64,000 nt of DNA, from contig JBEKMJ010000042.1 of NCBI GenBank assembly GCA_050008575.1, forward strand, positions 3,262 through 67,261, read 5' to 3'. The DNA is from Bog-159 sp050008575. GTDB taxonomy: Bacteria; Acidobacteriota; Terriglobia; Bryobacterales; Bryobacteraceae. Under the pieces are notes generated by a model. It did no database searches, had not been told where the DNA came from, and was given only the letters and a program-made list of their open reading frames with translations. The position numbers and the translations under genes are program-made. This document shows, in pieces, positions 40,430 through 49,794 of this stretch. Numbering within the stretch: the stretch's first letter is position 1; every line of letters starts with the position of its first letter.

Positions 40430-42067
40430 TTAGTTGGAGGCCTTCAAGACGCCGTCCGGCGTGAACTCGAAAGCGCCGATACCGCCGCCGCTGTTATGTG
40501 CCGGGCTATTGGATTGTAAGTGAAAGTCCCGTTGAGACACATCGGCAAACTTCGGGTCGGTATTCACCGAGCCTCCGATGTTGGCGTTGCGGGGCGCGGC
40601 GCCGCTGCCATAGAACAGATTGTTGGATCCTTGTATCCAGGAGCAATTGGCGGCGTCCGCACAGACCGCGCGCGTGGACGGATTCCAAACCACCAGATAA
40701 GGGACGCCTGAAGGGAACAGCTTTGTGGAGGTCTGACAGAGGATGTTGTTGCGAACGCGCAAAAAGACAGCGGCGCTGCCGCCTCCGTAGACGATCGCGG
40801 CGTTGGCATTGCCATACGGCGGGCTGCCGAAAGTTCCGCAGGCATATAGGGTATTGTTGTAGATATCCACCATACCAGAGCCTTTCGAGCCACGTTCGGT
40901 GGACCCTGGAACGTAGATACAAGACCATCCGCCGCTCCGATCGGGATTGTTGGGGCCCTGGCCGGCGTTGTAAATGACGTTGTGGTATACGGAAATCGGC
41001 CCTTTGGAGGGATCGATGGTATCGAGAATCAGACCGTCGCACTGCGTGTCGTGAATAGTGTTGTCGTGCACCTTGATGTCGAACTGGTTCTGGCCGGAGG
41101 CGGGCTCGCCGCTCTGTGGCGTCGAATGAACCTGGATGCCGCGGCAGCCGTGTACGTTGGCGATGGTGTTCCACCCGATATCCAAGTGACTGCTGTCGGT
41201 GCCGAAGTAAACGCCATGATATAGCGCCGAAGCCGTGGCGATCCCGGTATCGTGTACATTGTTTCCGTAGAACGCCAGCGAAGAAGATTCGACGGTATCC
41301 ATGCAGGCCCCGGCGCCGTCGCCGCTAGGGCACGAAAAATCGTTCCCCACAATCCGCCAGCCGGTGCTGCCCCAAAGCGCCATGGCCGCGCCCTGGCCGC
41401 GCAGCGTGAATCCCGCGAATACCCAGTAATTCGGGTAAGCGCCGCCTCTGGGCGCGGACCGGACGCCGGCCGGGGGGCCGTTGTTACTGCCAATGACCGC
41501 AGCGGCTTGGGGATATACGACGAATGCCATAGGCGCCGTGGCCGTCCCGCCCGCGCTCAGCAACAGCGAGGTTTGCCAGCCCGAGCCATCGTCGCCGGTC
41601 TGTGCTACGCCATTCATCACGTAAGTAATGTCTCCGGGTTGCATGGTGTCCCGCGCGTGCATCAGTGTCAGCCACGGCGAGTTATACTTCCCGCTGCCGC
41701 TATCGGTGCCGCCGGTAGCTACAAAATAGATCTTACCCGGTCGCACCGTAAACGGCACCCCATTGGACGCTCCCGCGGCCGTGTGCACTACGATGTCGCC
41801 GGTGGCTGCCGCGGCGCCCAGTTGGATGGCGATCTTGGTATCGGTCCACATGGGGTATGCGCCCGCGGGGCCGCCACCGACAGAAACCGACGCGGATCCG
41901 CGCGTAGCGCCAAAATCTCTGCCGTAAATGGTGACGAAGGCGCCCGCGTTGTTCTGGCCTCCGGATTTCGGCCCGCCCGCCAGATCCGTAAAGAACACGA
42001 CGGGGGATGCGCCCCAGCACGCCCCTGCGCTCACAAACGCGGCGCATGCCGCCATCAGTTTCCGCAT
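40430..42067 (-). CDS. Secreted right-handed beta-helix protein
   Basis: A signal peptide (MRKLMAACAAFVSAGACWG) precedes an IPT/TIG-like domain (GAFVTIYGRDFGATRGSASV) and a parallel beta-helix (YFVATGGTDSGSGKYNSPWL, HDNTIHDTQCDGLILDTIDP, VYHNVIYNAGQGP). It aligns along its length with the first 560 residues of the next gene but lacks the Solibacter C-terminal domain. Start ATG 42067 is one base after the upstream stop. The pair arose by tandem duplication. In operons of this type such proteins can be lyases, epimerases or acetyl-ester hydrolases acting on the polymer during export; that is inference from fold and context. Confidence 0.82.
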   Translation of the reverse strand: MRKLMAACAAFVSAGACWGASPVVFFTDLAGGPKSGGQNNAGAFVTIYGRDFGATRGSASVSVGGGPAGAYPMWTDTKIAIQLGAAAATGDIVVHTAAGASNGVPFTVRPGKIYFVATGGTDSGSGKYNSPWLTLMHARDTMQPGDITYVMNGVAQTGDDGSGWQTSLLLSAGGTATAPMAFVVYPQAAAVIGSNNGPPAGVRSAPRGGAYPNYWVFAGFTLRGQGAAMALWGSTGWRIVGNDFSCPSGDGAGACMDTVESSSLAFYGNNVHDTGIATASALYHGVYFGTDSSHLDIGWNTIANVHGCRGIQVHSTPQSGEPASGQNQFDIKVHDNTIHDTQCDGLILDTIDPSKGPISVYHNVIYNAGQGPNNPDRSGGWSCIYVPGSTERGSKGSGMVDIYNNTLYACGTFGSPPYGNANAAIVYGGGSAAVFLRVRNNILCQTSTKLFPSGVPYLVVWNPSTRAVCADAANCSWIQGSNNLFYGSGAAPRNANIGGSVNTDPKFADVSQRDFHLQSNSPAHNSGGGIGAFEFTPDGVLKASN

Positions 42068-42068
42068 T

Positions 42069-42998
42069 TTACATTCCCGCGCCGTTCAGCCGGGTCGCAG
42101 TGACGCAGACCCGGACCACCGGGTCCATTATCGCCCGGATAAGCATGTATACGTTGGGCACGCTCAAGGGATTATAACCTACTGCCCGAAAATAGCTGCC
42201 AATGGCTTTCGTGACTGCCCCGCCCCGGAATAGCGAATCGCCCAATTCCCTGTAGATGTTTCCCAAAGCCTGAAGCTGCTCCACGCGTGTCGCGGTGCCG
42301 GACTTATAGTGTTTGGCGACGAAATACAATTGACCCTTGAGCAGCCGGTCCAGGTTCGAAGTCATGGACGATGGCGAAAGCCGGTAATACGCCAGCACTT
42401 CGTCGATAAACGTCACCCTGTAGCGCAACGCAATGCGGAACCAAAGGTCGCGATCTTCGGTGGCCTGCATGGCTTCATCGAACCAGCCCGCGGTTTCCAG
42501 GCAACTTCTCCGGAACATGACAGTGGGACAAACAATGTGGGCGCGCCGTGTATAGATATGACGCGCGATTCTTCCGGACATGTACTTGGTTTCTACACCA
42601 AGGTGTCCGGTAATGTTTCCTTGCGCGTCGATGCGCATGACCCGGGCGTGCACCAGGCCGATGCCGCCATCGGTATCCATCGCCGCAACGCCGCGGCGCA
42701 GGCGATGCGGCAGCCACACGTCGTCGGCGTCAAGCAGCGCAATCAACTCTCCGCGAGCCGCGCGAATGCCGGTGTTCCGGGCCGCCGGCAGGCCCCGGTT
42801 GGCCTGATGGATGTACCGCAGCTTTTCCCGCAGCTTGGGCCGGTAGGAATTCACGACCGCGCTGGTATGATCGGTGCTGCCGTCGTCCACGACCACGATT
42901 TCCCAATCCGGATAGGTTTGCGCGAGCACGCTGTCTATGGCGTAGGGCAGATAGGCTGCCGCGTTATAGGCCGGCACGATGACACTGACACGAGGCAT
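42069..42998 (-). CDS. Glycosyltransferase family 2
   Basis: Start ATG 42998 overlaps the flippase stop as TAATG (309 aa). GT-A features: VSVIVPAYNAAAYLPYAIDS, VVVDDGSTDHT, NRGLPAARNTGIRAARGELI, and the metal-binding ALLDADDVWLP, with TEDRDLWFRIALRY as the acceptor-side acidic motif. An inverting enzyme that extends the lipid-linked repeat unit in the cytoplasm. There are no transmembrane segments. The sugar donor cannot be told from sequence. Confidence 0.9.
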   Translation of the reverse strand: MPRVSVIVPAYNAAAYLPYAIDSVLAQTYPDWEIVVVDDGSTDHTSAVVNSYRPKLREKLRYIHQANRGLPAARNTGIRAARGELIALLDADDVWLPHRLRRGVAAMDTDGGIGLVHARVMRIDAQGNITGHLGVETKYMSGRIARHIYTRRAHIVCPTVMFRRSCLETAGWFDEAMQATEDRDLWFRIALRYRVTFIDEVLAYYRLSPSSMTSNLDRLLKGQLYFVAKHYKSGTATRVEQLQALGNIYRELGDSLFRGGAVTKAIGSYFRAVGYNPLSVPNVYMLIRAIMDPVVRVCVTATRLNGAGM

Positions 42999-44563
42999 TA
43001 CTTGCACACCTCCTCCGGTTCCTCGGCGATCTCAGTGAAAAGCGCCTCGCCGGCGAGGGCTGCGTCATCGGACTGGCCGCGCCGGCTGCGCAGCAGATAG
43101 GATGGCAAGGAACGCACCCGGGCATCCAACAGGAAGAGCGCGCCCACATAGATGGCCATGCCCGCCGCGCACCGGGACAAAGCATTCAGCAAGTGCGACT
43201 GGAGAGCGATATGGGACGCTACGGCCCAGGCCGCCACGCCGGAGACCCCGTATTTCGCCAGCGCCCCGGCGCGCACGCCGATCGGCAAGATACGAGACGA
43301 CGCCAGCCACAACAACAGAATCGTTACGATATGCGTCAGCAGCAGCGCGACCGCCGCACCCTGCAGGCCAAGCCGCGGCAGCAGCAAACAGTTTAAGACC
43401 ACATTCAGCGCCGTGGAACAGATCAGCGCCAAAGCCATGATGCCCGTCTTCTTCTGAATGAGCAGGCCCGCGCATAGGAACACATGCGTGGTATAGATCA
43501 GCAGACCGCCGACAAGGTATGGAATCAGCCGGTCCGCGCCAAGATACTTCGGCGACGCGAGCAGCAGCAATGCGTCATGCGATCCCAAAGTCACCAGCAT
43601 GTAGATGCCGGCCGCGGCCATCAGATAGAAGTCCAGTGAGACATGCAGGAATTCCGTGGTCCTGGCGCGGCCTTCCGCGGTCCACAGCCGAAGATAGATG
43701 GGCAAAATGGCCAGTCCCAGAGGCACCGTCATCAAATCGTTGACGTACTGTGACAAACCATACGCGACCGAGTAATAACCTAGCGCTTCAGCGCCCAAGT
43801 AATACCGCACCAGTGCACGATCGGCTGTTAGCAGAATGACGCCGGCTAATTCGTAGAATACCAACGGCAAGCCGAATCCGACCGCCGACCGGAACAGCGC
43901 GCGGTCGAAGCTGACGGCAGTCAGCAGCCGCCGGCGGAATAGCCACAATACCAGCACCAGCACGAACACGAGCTCGGCAACCATCGTGCCGGATAAGAAT
44001 GTCCGGACGGAACGCCCGATCCATGGCAGGAAGGCACAGACGGTGCCGACCATCGCCGCTTTCATCAGTACTTGCGCCGCGTTGTATGCCGCCGTGCGTT
44101 CCTCGATGCGCAGGAACGACAGCAGAATGGATTCTATAGCGCGCAGCAGGATCAACGCCGACGCGAAGCAGAGCAGGGTTGCCAGCGGGCCATCGATAAA
44201 CTGCTTCAGCAGGAGCTTCACCGCCACCAGGAAGACCAAGGTGGTGGCCACGGCCATGGCTCCCACGCCGAAAAGCATGGTCGAGTAATAGCTCCTTGCC
44301 GCCTGGCGGTTCGCCGAGAATTCCTTCTCGTTATAGAACCGCAGCACCGAGTTTTGCATCCCGGCCTTCGACAGAGCGGTAGGCACCAGTAGGATCTTCT
44401 GGATAAAATCGATCATGCCGTAGTCGGCGACCGAGAATATCCGGGTGAAGATGGGAAACGAAATGAAACCGATGGCTAAGCCGCCGAACAAACCCGCCAG
44501 ATAGTGGGAGGAGTGCTGGATCAGCTTCTTCATTTCGCCGGCGACCGATCGGGATAAGTCCAT
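42998..44563 (-). CDS. Oligosaccharide flippase (Wzx/MATE-like, MOP superfamily)
   Basis: A 521-aa polytopic membrane protein with about 12-14 hydrophobic segments starting SSHYLAGLFGGLAIGFISFP and the typical Wzx N-terminal GMIDFIQKILLVPTALSKAG. It would flip undecaprenyl-linked repeat units from the cytoplasmic to the periplasmic face. The C-terminus has a 50-residue soluble acidic tail (LAGEALFTEIAEEPEEVCK). It lies between the polymerase gene and a GT2 gene, overlapping the latter by TAATG, as expected in a Wzx/Wzy operon. Confidence 0.88.
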   Translation of the reverse strand: MDLSRSVAGEMKKLIQHSSHYLAGLFGGLAIGFISFPIFTRIFSVADYGMIDFIQKILLVPTALSKAGMQNSVLRFYNEKEFSANRQAARSYYSTMLFGVGAMAVATTLVFLVAVKLLLKQFIDGPLATLLCFASALILLRAIESILLSFLRIEERTAAYNAAQVLMKAAMVGTVCAFLPWIGRSVRTFLSGTMVAELVFVLVLVLWLFRRRLLTAVSFDRALFRSAVGFGLPLVFYELAGVILLTADRALVRYYLGAEALGYYSVAYGLSQYVNDLMTVPLGLAILPIYLRLWTAEGRARTTEFLHVSLDFYLMAAAGIYMLVTLGSHDALLLLASPKYLGADRLIPYLVGGLLIYTTHVFLCAGLLIQKKTGIMALALICSTALNVVLNCLLLPRLGLQGAAVALLLTHIVTILLLWLASSRILPIGVRAGALAKYGVSGVAAWAVASHIALQSHLLNALSRCAAGMAIYVGALFLLDARVRSLPSYLLRSRRGQSDDAALAGEALFTEIAEEPEEVCK

Positions 44564-44581
44564 GCGGGTATATCCTTGCAG

Positions 44582-45922
44582 TTAGGCCAACACCGCGTCG
44601 TCCAGCAACGCCGCTTCGATATCTTCCGCGGCATCGCCTTCCCCGGGATCGGCGGCTTCCACTCTCAGCGCATGCGCGACCATGCCAGCAATGACCCACA
44701 AGTAACCGCAAACCTGAAGAAAGTTCCAACGATCGCCGAACAGATTCGCGACGAAAGCCGCGACTAACCATGCCGCCAAACCGAGTCCCAGGGATGCATA
44801 GAAAGGGTCTTTCGCGCGGCGTGAGAACGCCAGTCCCACGCGAAAAGTCTTGCCCAGCAGCCAAAGAAAAAGCCCCAGTCCGAAGATGCCCGTTTCCACC
44901 AACAGCTTCAAAAAGAAGTTGTGCGTGTCCTCGTAATTGCCCACCCGGTGCATGTAGGCATAAGTGTTGAATCCGGATCCAAGGACGACGTTGGCGTCAA
45001 ACACTTGCATGGCGTCTTCCCAGAGCGTGACGCGGGTTTCGGAAGAGTGATCGAGGCCGCCGCTTTCATACGTCATAGTGACGCGTTCCCGGACGGCGTT
45101 GGGCACCAGTGCGGTCCACGTGAAAACAAAAGCGGCCAGGGCTACCAGCATCCATCGCTTCTTTGCCAGGCCTAGAAACAGCCAGCCCGCCAGGATCGCC
45201 ACATAGGCGCCGCGCGACAGGCTATACATCAGGCAGACCGCCGAAAGCCCACTGAGGGTCCAGTATGCCAACCTGATAAAGAGGTTCTTTTCGAAGGCCG
45301 CCAGCGCCAGCAAGAACATGACGAATTGCGCCTCGAAAGCGGCCATTCCGTTGATGCCCGCATAACCCATGCTGCCGGCGTCGCGCAGGTCGTATGAGAA
45401 GGCCGAGAAATCGCGGCCCGAGACCGTACTCAGAAAGTTACGGTCGAGCGCCAACACCGCGAGGCACATCATGACGACGATGCCTTTCATCTGCAGCCGG
45501 CTGGGTTCGACCGCCGCTACCAACAGCAGCAGCGCCGGCATCATCATGTAATCGGCCCAAACGGAGAACCTCTCGCTGCCCGGGAAAGGAAGCGGCGCGC
45601 CCAGGTAGAAGGAGCCCAGTATCAGGGAAAGAAACGTAAACACCGCATAAATGCCGATGAGAACGGTCCACGGGGTCTTCGGCAAAACCGGCTTTTTTCG
45701 CCGCATGACGCCTATGGCGACGGCGATCAGAACAATGGTAACCGCGCTGGCGCCGAGTGGAAAGCCGTTGAGGCGATAGCGCATCGTCTGCAGCGGGATC
45801 AGTGGCGCGAGATAGAAGATACCCGCCACCGGCCTCCAGAAGATGCTGGCGAATACCGCAAGAATAGCCCCGATGTACAGGAGCGACCCCAGGGATCCTT
45901 CGGCGCCGAAGTGGAGTGACAT
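44582..45922 (-). CDS. O-antigen polymerase/ligase family protein (Wzy/WaaL-like)
   Basis: A 446-aa inner-membrane protein with about 11 helices. The PF04932-type core is visible: YSLSRGAYVAILAGWLFLGL followed by a large periplasmic loop with TRVTLWEDAMQVFDANVVLG and the histidine-containing GNYEDTHNFFLKLLVETGI. Such proteins polymerise lipid-linked repeat units (Wzy) or ligate polymer to an acceptor (WaaL); in this operon, with Wzx and a Wzz-type protein, Wzy is the better reading. A short acidic cytoplasmic C-terminus follows the last helix. Confidence 0.85.
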   Translation of the reverse strand: MSLHFGAEGSLGSLLYIGAILAVFASIFWRPVAGIFYLAPLIPLQTMRYRLNGFPLGASAVTIVLIAVAIGVMRRKKPVLPKTPWTVLIGIYAVFTFLSLILGSFYLGAPLPFPGSERFSVWADYMMMPALLLLVAAVEPSRLQMKGIVVMMCLAVLALDRNFLSTVSGRDFSAFSYDLRDAGSMGYAGINGMAAFEAQFVMFLLALAAFEKNLFIRLAYWTLSGLSAVCLMYSLSRGAYVAILAGWLFLGLAKKRWMLVALAAFVFTWTALVPNAVRERVTMTYESGGLDHSSETRVTLWEDAMQVFDANVVLGSGFNTYAYMHRVGNYEDTHNFFLKLLVETGIFGLGLFLWLLGKTFRVGLAFSRRAKDPFYASLGLGLAAWLVAAFVANLFGDRWNFLQVCGYLWVIAGMVAHALRVEAADPGEGDAAEDIEAALLDDAVLA

Positions 45923-45941
45923 AGCAGCGTCTTACCCGGAA

Positions 45942-46961
45942 TTAGCCGAGCAGTTCGGTAGCCGGGCCGGTCCGCGGTCCGATACCGCCTGCGCTACGCG
46001 GCTTGCGTCCGCCGCCGACACCCAGCAGGCACATGGCGCGGGCCAGTCCGTACGCGCCATATAAAACGGTCAGCGGGAGCAATGGGCGCCAGTTCCTGCG
46101 CTCCTTGCACGCCAGCAGAGCCAGCGCCGCCGGGCCCAACAGGAGCGCGGCCGCACCCGCCAGCGTTGCCGCGGCGTGACCGGCGACCGCGCCCACGCAG
46201 ACGCCGGCGATAGCTACGACGATGGCGGCCAGCATATACACGGCGAAAAGCATCGCCTTGCGGGACTTCGAGTGCAGGATGTCGCGCAGGAAGACTCTGT
46301 GGACGTTAACACCGTGCCAGGACTGCTTTCGATAGAATCCTTCCAGCGTCTGGGGTGTCCCTAAGTGCACGACACTCAGCGAGGGTATGGCTAACACCGG
46401 CACCGACGATGCGGCCGCCCGTTCGCAGAATTCGGTGTCTTCACTGGTGACGATACTCTCGTCGAAGCCGCCCAGATTCATGAATAACTCGCGGCCGGCC
46501 GCCAGGTCTCCGCCAGGCACGTACGACACCGGGCCGTCTTTCAAGCGCCACAAATCGCCATACCAGGCCTTGGCCACCCAGGAGGAGTCGGCGGGGATAC
46601 GGTATTGCGCGCCGATAATGCGGAAACTGTCCGCGCGCAGGAGATCGACTAACTGCTGCAGCCAGTGGTGCGGCGCCACGCAATCCGCATCCAGGAAAGC
46701 CAGAAACTCACCCTTGGCCATTGCCGCACCCAAGTTGCGGAGAGCCGAAATCCGGACGCCGCTTCTCTCCAGCACGGTGAGGGGCAGCCACCCGCGGAAA
46801 CTTCGCGCGACCTCGGTGGTGCGATCCGTCGATCCGTTGTCCACCACGATCACTTCGAAACACGCCGATGGCAGCTTCTGTTGTTTTAAGGAAGCCAGAC
46901 ACCTTGCGATAACGTTTTGCTCGTTCAGCGCCGGAACAATGACGGATATTAGCGGTGGCAT
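45942..46961 (-). CDS. Membrane-associated glycosyltransferase family 2
   Basis: GT-A domain in the first 230 residues: ISVIVPALNEQNVIARCLAS, VVDNGSTDRTTEV, SALRNLGAAMAKGEFLAFLD, DADCVAP, and SEDTEFCERAAA. It is followed by GFYRKQSWHGVNVHRVFLRD and three C-terminal transmembrane helices (about 240-320; AVYMLAAIVVAIAGVCVGAV). The 339-aa layout matches succinoglycan-type GT2 enzymes that work at the membrane on lipid-linked acceptors. A gap of 19 bases separates it from the polymerase gene. Confidence 0.88.
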   Translation of the reverse strand: MPPLISVIVPALNEQNVIARCLASLKQQKLPSACFEVIVVDNGSTDRTTEVARSFRGWLPLTVLERSGVRISALRNLGAAMAKGEFLAFLDADCVAPHHWLQQLVDLLRADSFRIIGAQYRIPADSSWVAKAWYGDLWRLKDGPVSYVPGGDLAAGRELFMNLGGFDESIVTSEDTEFCERAAASSVPVLAIPSLSVVHLGTPQTLEGFYRKQSWHGVNVHRVFLRDILHSKSRKAMLFAVYMLAAIVVAIAGVCVGAVAGHAAATLAGAAALLLGPAALALLACKERRNWRPLLPLTVLYGAYGLARAMCLLGVGGGRKPRSAGGIGPRTGPATELLG

Positions 46962-46981
46962 GCTAGCCTACAGTTCAACCT

Positions 46982-48496
46982 TTACGCTTTCTGCGCCAGC
47001 GCCGCCATTACCTGGGACCCCAGCGGGTCCGTCTGCCGCGGGCTGCCGTGTTGCTTCAAATACTTGACGTTGCTGTACAAGGCCGCGCCGTAATCCGATA
47101 TCTGTCCGCTTTCAAAGGCGGCCTTGATTTCGTAGATCCCATCTTCCAGGCTCTTGGAACAGCTAAAACCGAGATGGCCTTTGATCTTCTCGAATGAGAC
47201 GCGGTAACTGCGGCGGTCCGAATTCTCGACGTGCTCCACGCGAGTACGGGGGAAGAACTTGACTAGCTTGGCGGCCACATCCGTTAAAGTGTAGTTCAGC
47301 CGGCTGTCGCCGACGTTGTAGATCTGACCGCCTACCAGGGCCACGGGCGATTCCAGGACGCGCACGATCGCCGCGGCCGCGTCGGCGACGTGCAAGAACG
47401 GCCTCCACTGTTCGCCGTTGTAGATGGTGACAACCTTCTCTTTCAGGGCCTTGGCCGTGAGCAGATTCACCACCAGATCGAAACGCGGCCGCGGCGACAA
47501 CCCGAAGATGGTGGCGAAACGCAGAATGGTGGGATGAAAGCCGCCGTTGGCGGCAGCCAGCAGAGCTTGCTCGGAGTCGACCTTGGTATCGGCGTAAAGG
47601 GAGATAGGTTGCACCTGGGAGTTCTCGTCCATAACCTGCTCGGATGCGCCATACACGCTACAGCTTGAAGCGAAGATGAAGCGCTGGACTTGTTCGCCTT
47701 TGGCGATTTCGATCATCATCCGGGTGGCGGCATAGTTGATCTCCTGCGCGGTTTTGTGGTCCTGGTCGCAAGCCGGGTCGCCCACGATGGCGGCCAGATG
47801 GATCACCGCGCCGGCGCCGCGCATGGCGCCGACCATGTCCTGGATGTTGCGGCAATCGCCCCGCATGAACTCCAGCCGCGGATGATCGAGCATCTCTTCG
47901 ATCGCCGATGCGCCGTAGACCAGACTATCCAGGACGCGCACGCGGAATCCGCGTTTGAGCAGCTTACGGACGACAATCGATCCGATGTAGCCCGCACCGC
48001 CCACGACCAATACCTGTTCGCCGCGCGGCACTGTCGCCTGACGGTCGGCCTTCTCATGCTCAAACAGAGTGTGTTTCAGCCAGCGGATCCCCGGCGTGCC
48101 GACGATCGCCAGCACCGAGAATATAAGAGCGGCCATGCGCGGCAGAGTCTCCGAGTTAGGCAGCAGAAAGCTGGCGGATAACATGCCCAGCGCCGCAATA
48201 CCGGCGCTGGATGCGGCCCGGCGCAGCGCCAGCGCTTTGCTGTATGTACGGGAAGCCGTGTACAGGCCGCTCAGCGCATAGAAGCCGGGGAATAGAATCG
48301 AGAGAGGCAAAAACAATGCCAGGTAATAGTGGCGAAGTTCGGCTAATCCCAGGCTGACGGATTGTTCGGACCCCGCCTGGAACTGCAGGGCTACCGCCAT
48401 CAGGGCCGCCAGCATGGCCACCTGCACAATGAGGAAGTCGGCGATCACGCGCAGCGTTATGCGGAAGACATTTGAGACGACGATTGCCGGTTTCAT
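46982..48496 (-). CDS. Membrane-anchored NAD-dependent sugar epimerase/dehydratase (extended SDR fusion)
   Basis: The first 145 residues hold four hydrophobic helices arranged like the membrane domain of CapD/FlaA1 or WbaP proteins. They are fused to a classical extended SDR: NAD loop GGAGYIG at 166-172, FASSCSVYGAS, active-site Y301-x3-K305 (YADTK), and FLHVADAAAAIVRVLE. FlaA1-type membrane SDRs normally have a different core and SMK motif, so this combination is unusual. It probably epimerises or dehydrates an NDP-sugar close to the initiating transferase. The C-terminal 60 residues (ESGQISDYGAALYSNVKYLK) resemble those of many NAD-dependent epimerases of surface-glycan loci. Confidence 0.82.
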   Translation of the reverse strand: MKPAIVVSNVFRITLRVIADFLIVQVAMLAALMAVALQFQAGSEQSVSLGLAELRHYYLALFLPLSILFPGFYALSGLYTASRTYSKALALRRAASSAGIAALGMLSASFLLPNSETLPRMAALIFSVLAIVGTPGIRWLKHTLFEHEKADRQATVPRGEQVLVVGGAGYIGSIVVRKLLKRGFRVRVLDSLVYGASAIEEMLDHPRLEFMRGDCRNIQDMVGAMRGAGAVIHLAAIVGDPACDQDHKTAQEINYAATRMMIEIAKGEQVQRFIFASSCSVYGASEQVMDENSQVQPISLYADTKVDSEQALLAAANGGFHPTILRFATIFGLSPRPRFDLVVNLLTAKALKEKVVTIYNGEQWRPFLHVADAAAAIVRVLESPVALVGGQIYNVGDSRLNYTLTDVAAKLVKFFPRTRVEHVENSDRRSYRVSFEKIKGHLGFSCSKSLEDGIYEIKAAFESGQISDYGAALYSNVKYLKQHGSPRQTDPLGSQVMAALAQKA

Positions 48497-48538
48497 TTCA
48501 GCGATCCACCATTTCTTGTCGATTTAAGACAGGCGCGA

Positions 48539-49753
48539 TTAGTCGCCCGCCACGGCCATGACGGCCCAATTCTTCTTGCGCGATTTTTCGGCAATCTGCC
48601 GGATGGCGTGCGCCACGTAATTTACCTGGGCATCCGTCATCGCCGGAAACAGAGGCAGCGAAATCAAGCGGGGATACAGATCCAGGGCGTTGGGGCAACG
48701 GTTTTCCCGCAGCTTGGCGCGGGCCGCGAAAAAGGGATGCAGCGGGATGGGAATAAAATGGACGCTGGTCCCCACGCCGCGTTCCCTAAGTTGCTCGATG
48801 AACTCGTCGCGTCCGATTTCCAGCCGCTCCGGATTCAGGCGCAGCGTGTACAGATGCCAGGCGTGCCGGCAATCGGCTTTGTCGGGCGGCGGTTCCACTT
48901 CGGCGACGTCCGCCAATAGGCTGTTATACAATTCCGCAAACCGCCTGCGGGCTGCGATGAACCCTTCCAATTTTCTCAGTTGGTGAATCCCGATGGAAGC
49001 CTGGATGTCGCTCATGTTGTACTTATAACCGGACTCCAGCACTTCATAGCTCCAGTTCCCGCGATCCGAGTAACGGTTCCAAGCGTTTTTGCCGATTCCG
49101 TGCAGAGATAGAATCTTCATCCTGTCGGCCAGTTCCCCGTCGTGCGTCAGCACCATGCCGCCCTCGCCCGTGGTGAGATTCTTCACGGCGTAGAAGCTGA
49201 AAACAGAGGCGGCGCTGTGTTCGCCGGTCAGTGCATGGGCGGCGCCGGCATGCCGGCCCTGGTACAACGCGCCCGCGGCGTGCGCACAATCTTCTATCAC
49301 GTCGAGCCCGTGCCGCCGGGCCAGGAACCAGATCGCTTCCATGTCGCACGGCAGGCCGGCGAAGTGTACCGGGACGATGGCCCGCGTTTTGTCCGTGATC
49401 CGCGACGCAATGGACGCGGGATCGATATTTCCGTCCGGTCCCACGTCCGCGAGCACCGGCGTGGCGCCCGTGTGGATAATGGTGTTCACTGTCGCGCAGA
49501 ACGTCAGGGGCGTGGTAATCACTTCCATCCCCGGTCCGATATTCAGCGCCGCCAGCGCCAGGTGCAGGCCCGAGGTGCACGAGTTTACAGCCAGCGCGCG
49601 CGGCGCACCGGCATATGCGCTGAATTCCTGTTCGAATTGCGCCGTCCGGGGACCCGTGGTGAGCCAGCCGGATTTCAGCGTGCGCACCACCTCGTCGATC
49701 TCTTCGTCCCCAATGCTGGGACGGTGATAGGGTACTTGAATGCCCGATTGCAT
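48539..49753 (-). CDS. DegT/DnrJ/EryC1 PLP-dependent sugar aminotransferase
   Basis: A 404-aa ArnB-like enzyme. PLP-binding lysine K191 lies in SVFSFYAVKNLTTGEGGM. Other signatures are VPYHRPSIGDEEIDEVVRTL, LKSGWLTTGPRTAQFEQEF, VNSCTSGLHLALAAL, IEDCAHAAGALY and GYKYNMSDIQASIGIHQL. It transfers an amino group from glutamate to an NDP-keto-sugar, for instance a 4-keto-6-deoxyhexose, giving an amino sugar. Together with the adjacent membrane SDR it could build the first amino sugar of the repeat unit, which the two deacetylases and acyltransferases may then modify. Confidence 0.93.
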   Translation of the reverse strand: MQSGIQVPYHRPSIGDEEIDEVVRTLKSGWLTTGPRTAQFEQEFSAYAGAPRALAVNSCTSGLHLALAALNIGPGMEVITTPLTFCATVNTIIHTGATPVLADVGPDGNIDPASIASRITDKTRAIVPVHFAGLPCDMEAIWFLARRHGLDVIEDCAHAAGALYQGRHAGAAHALTGEHSAASVFSFYAVKNLTTGEGGMVLTHDGELADRMKILSLHGIGKNAWNRYSDRGNWSYEVLESGYKYNMSDIQASIGIHQLRKLEGFIAARRRFAELYNSLLADVAEVEPPPDKADCRHAWHLYTLRLNPERLEIGRDEFIEQLRERGVGTSVHFIPIPLHPFFAARAKLRENRCPNALDLYPRLISLPLFPAMTDAQVNYVAHAIRQIAEKSRKKNWAVMAVAGD

Positions 49754-49794
49754 AAGAAACTCCTCGGTAAATGCGATAAAAATAAATGCCGCGG

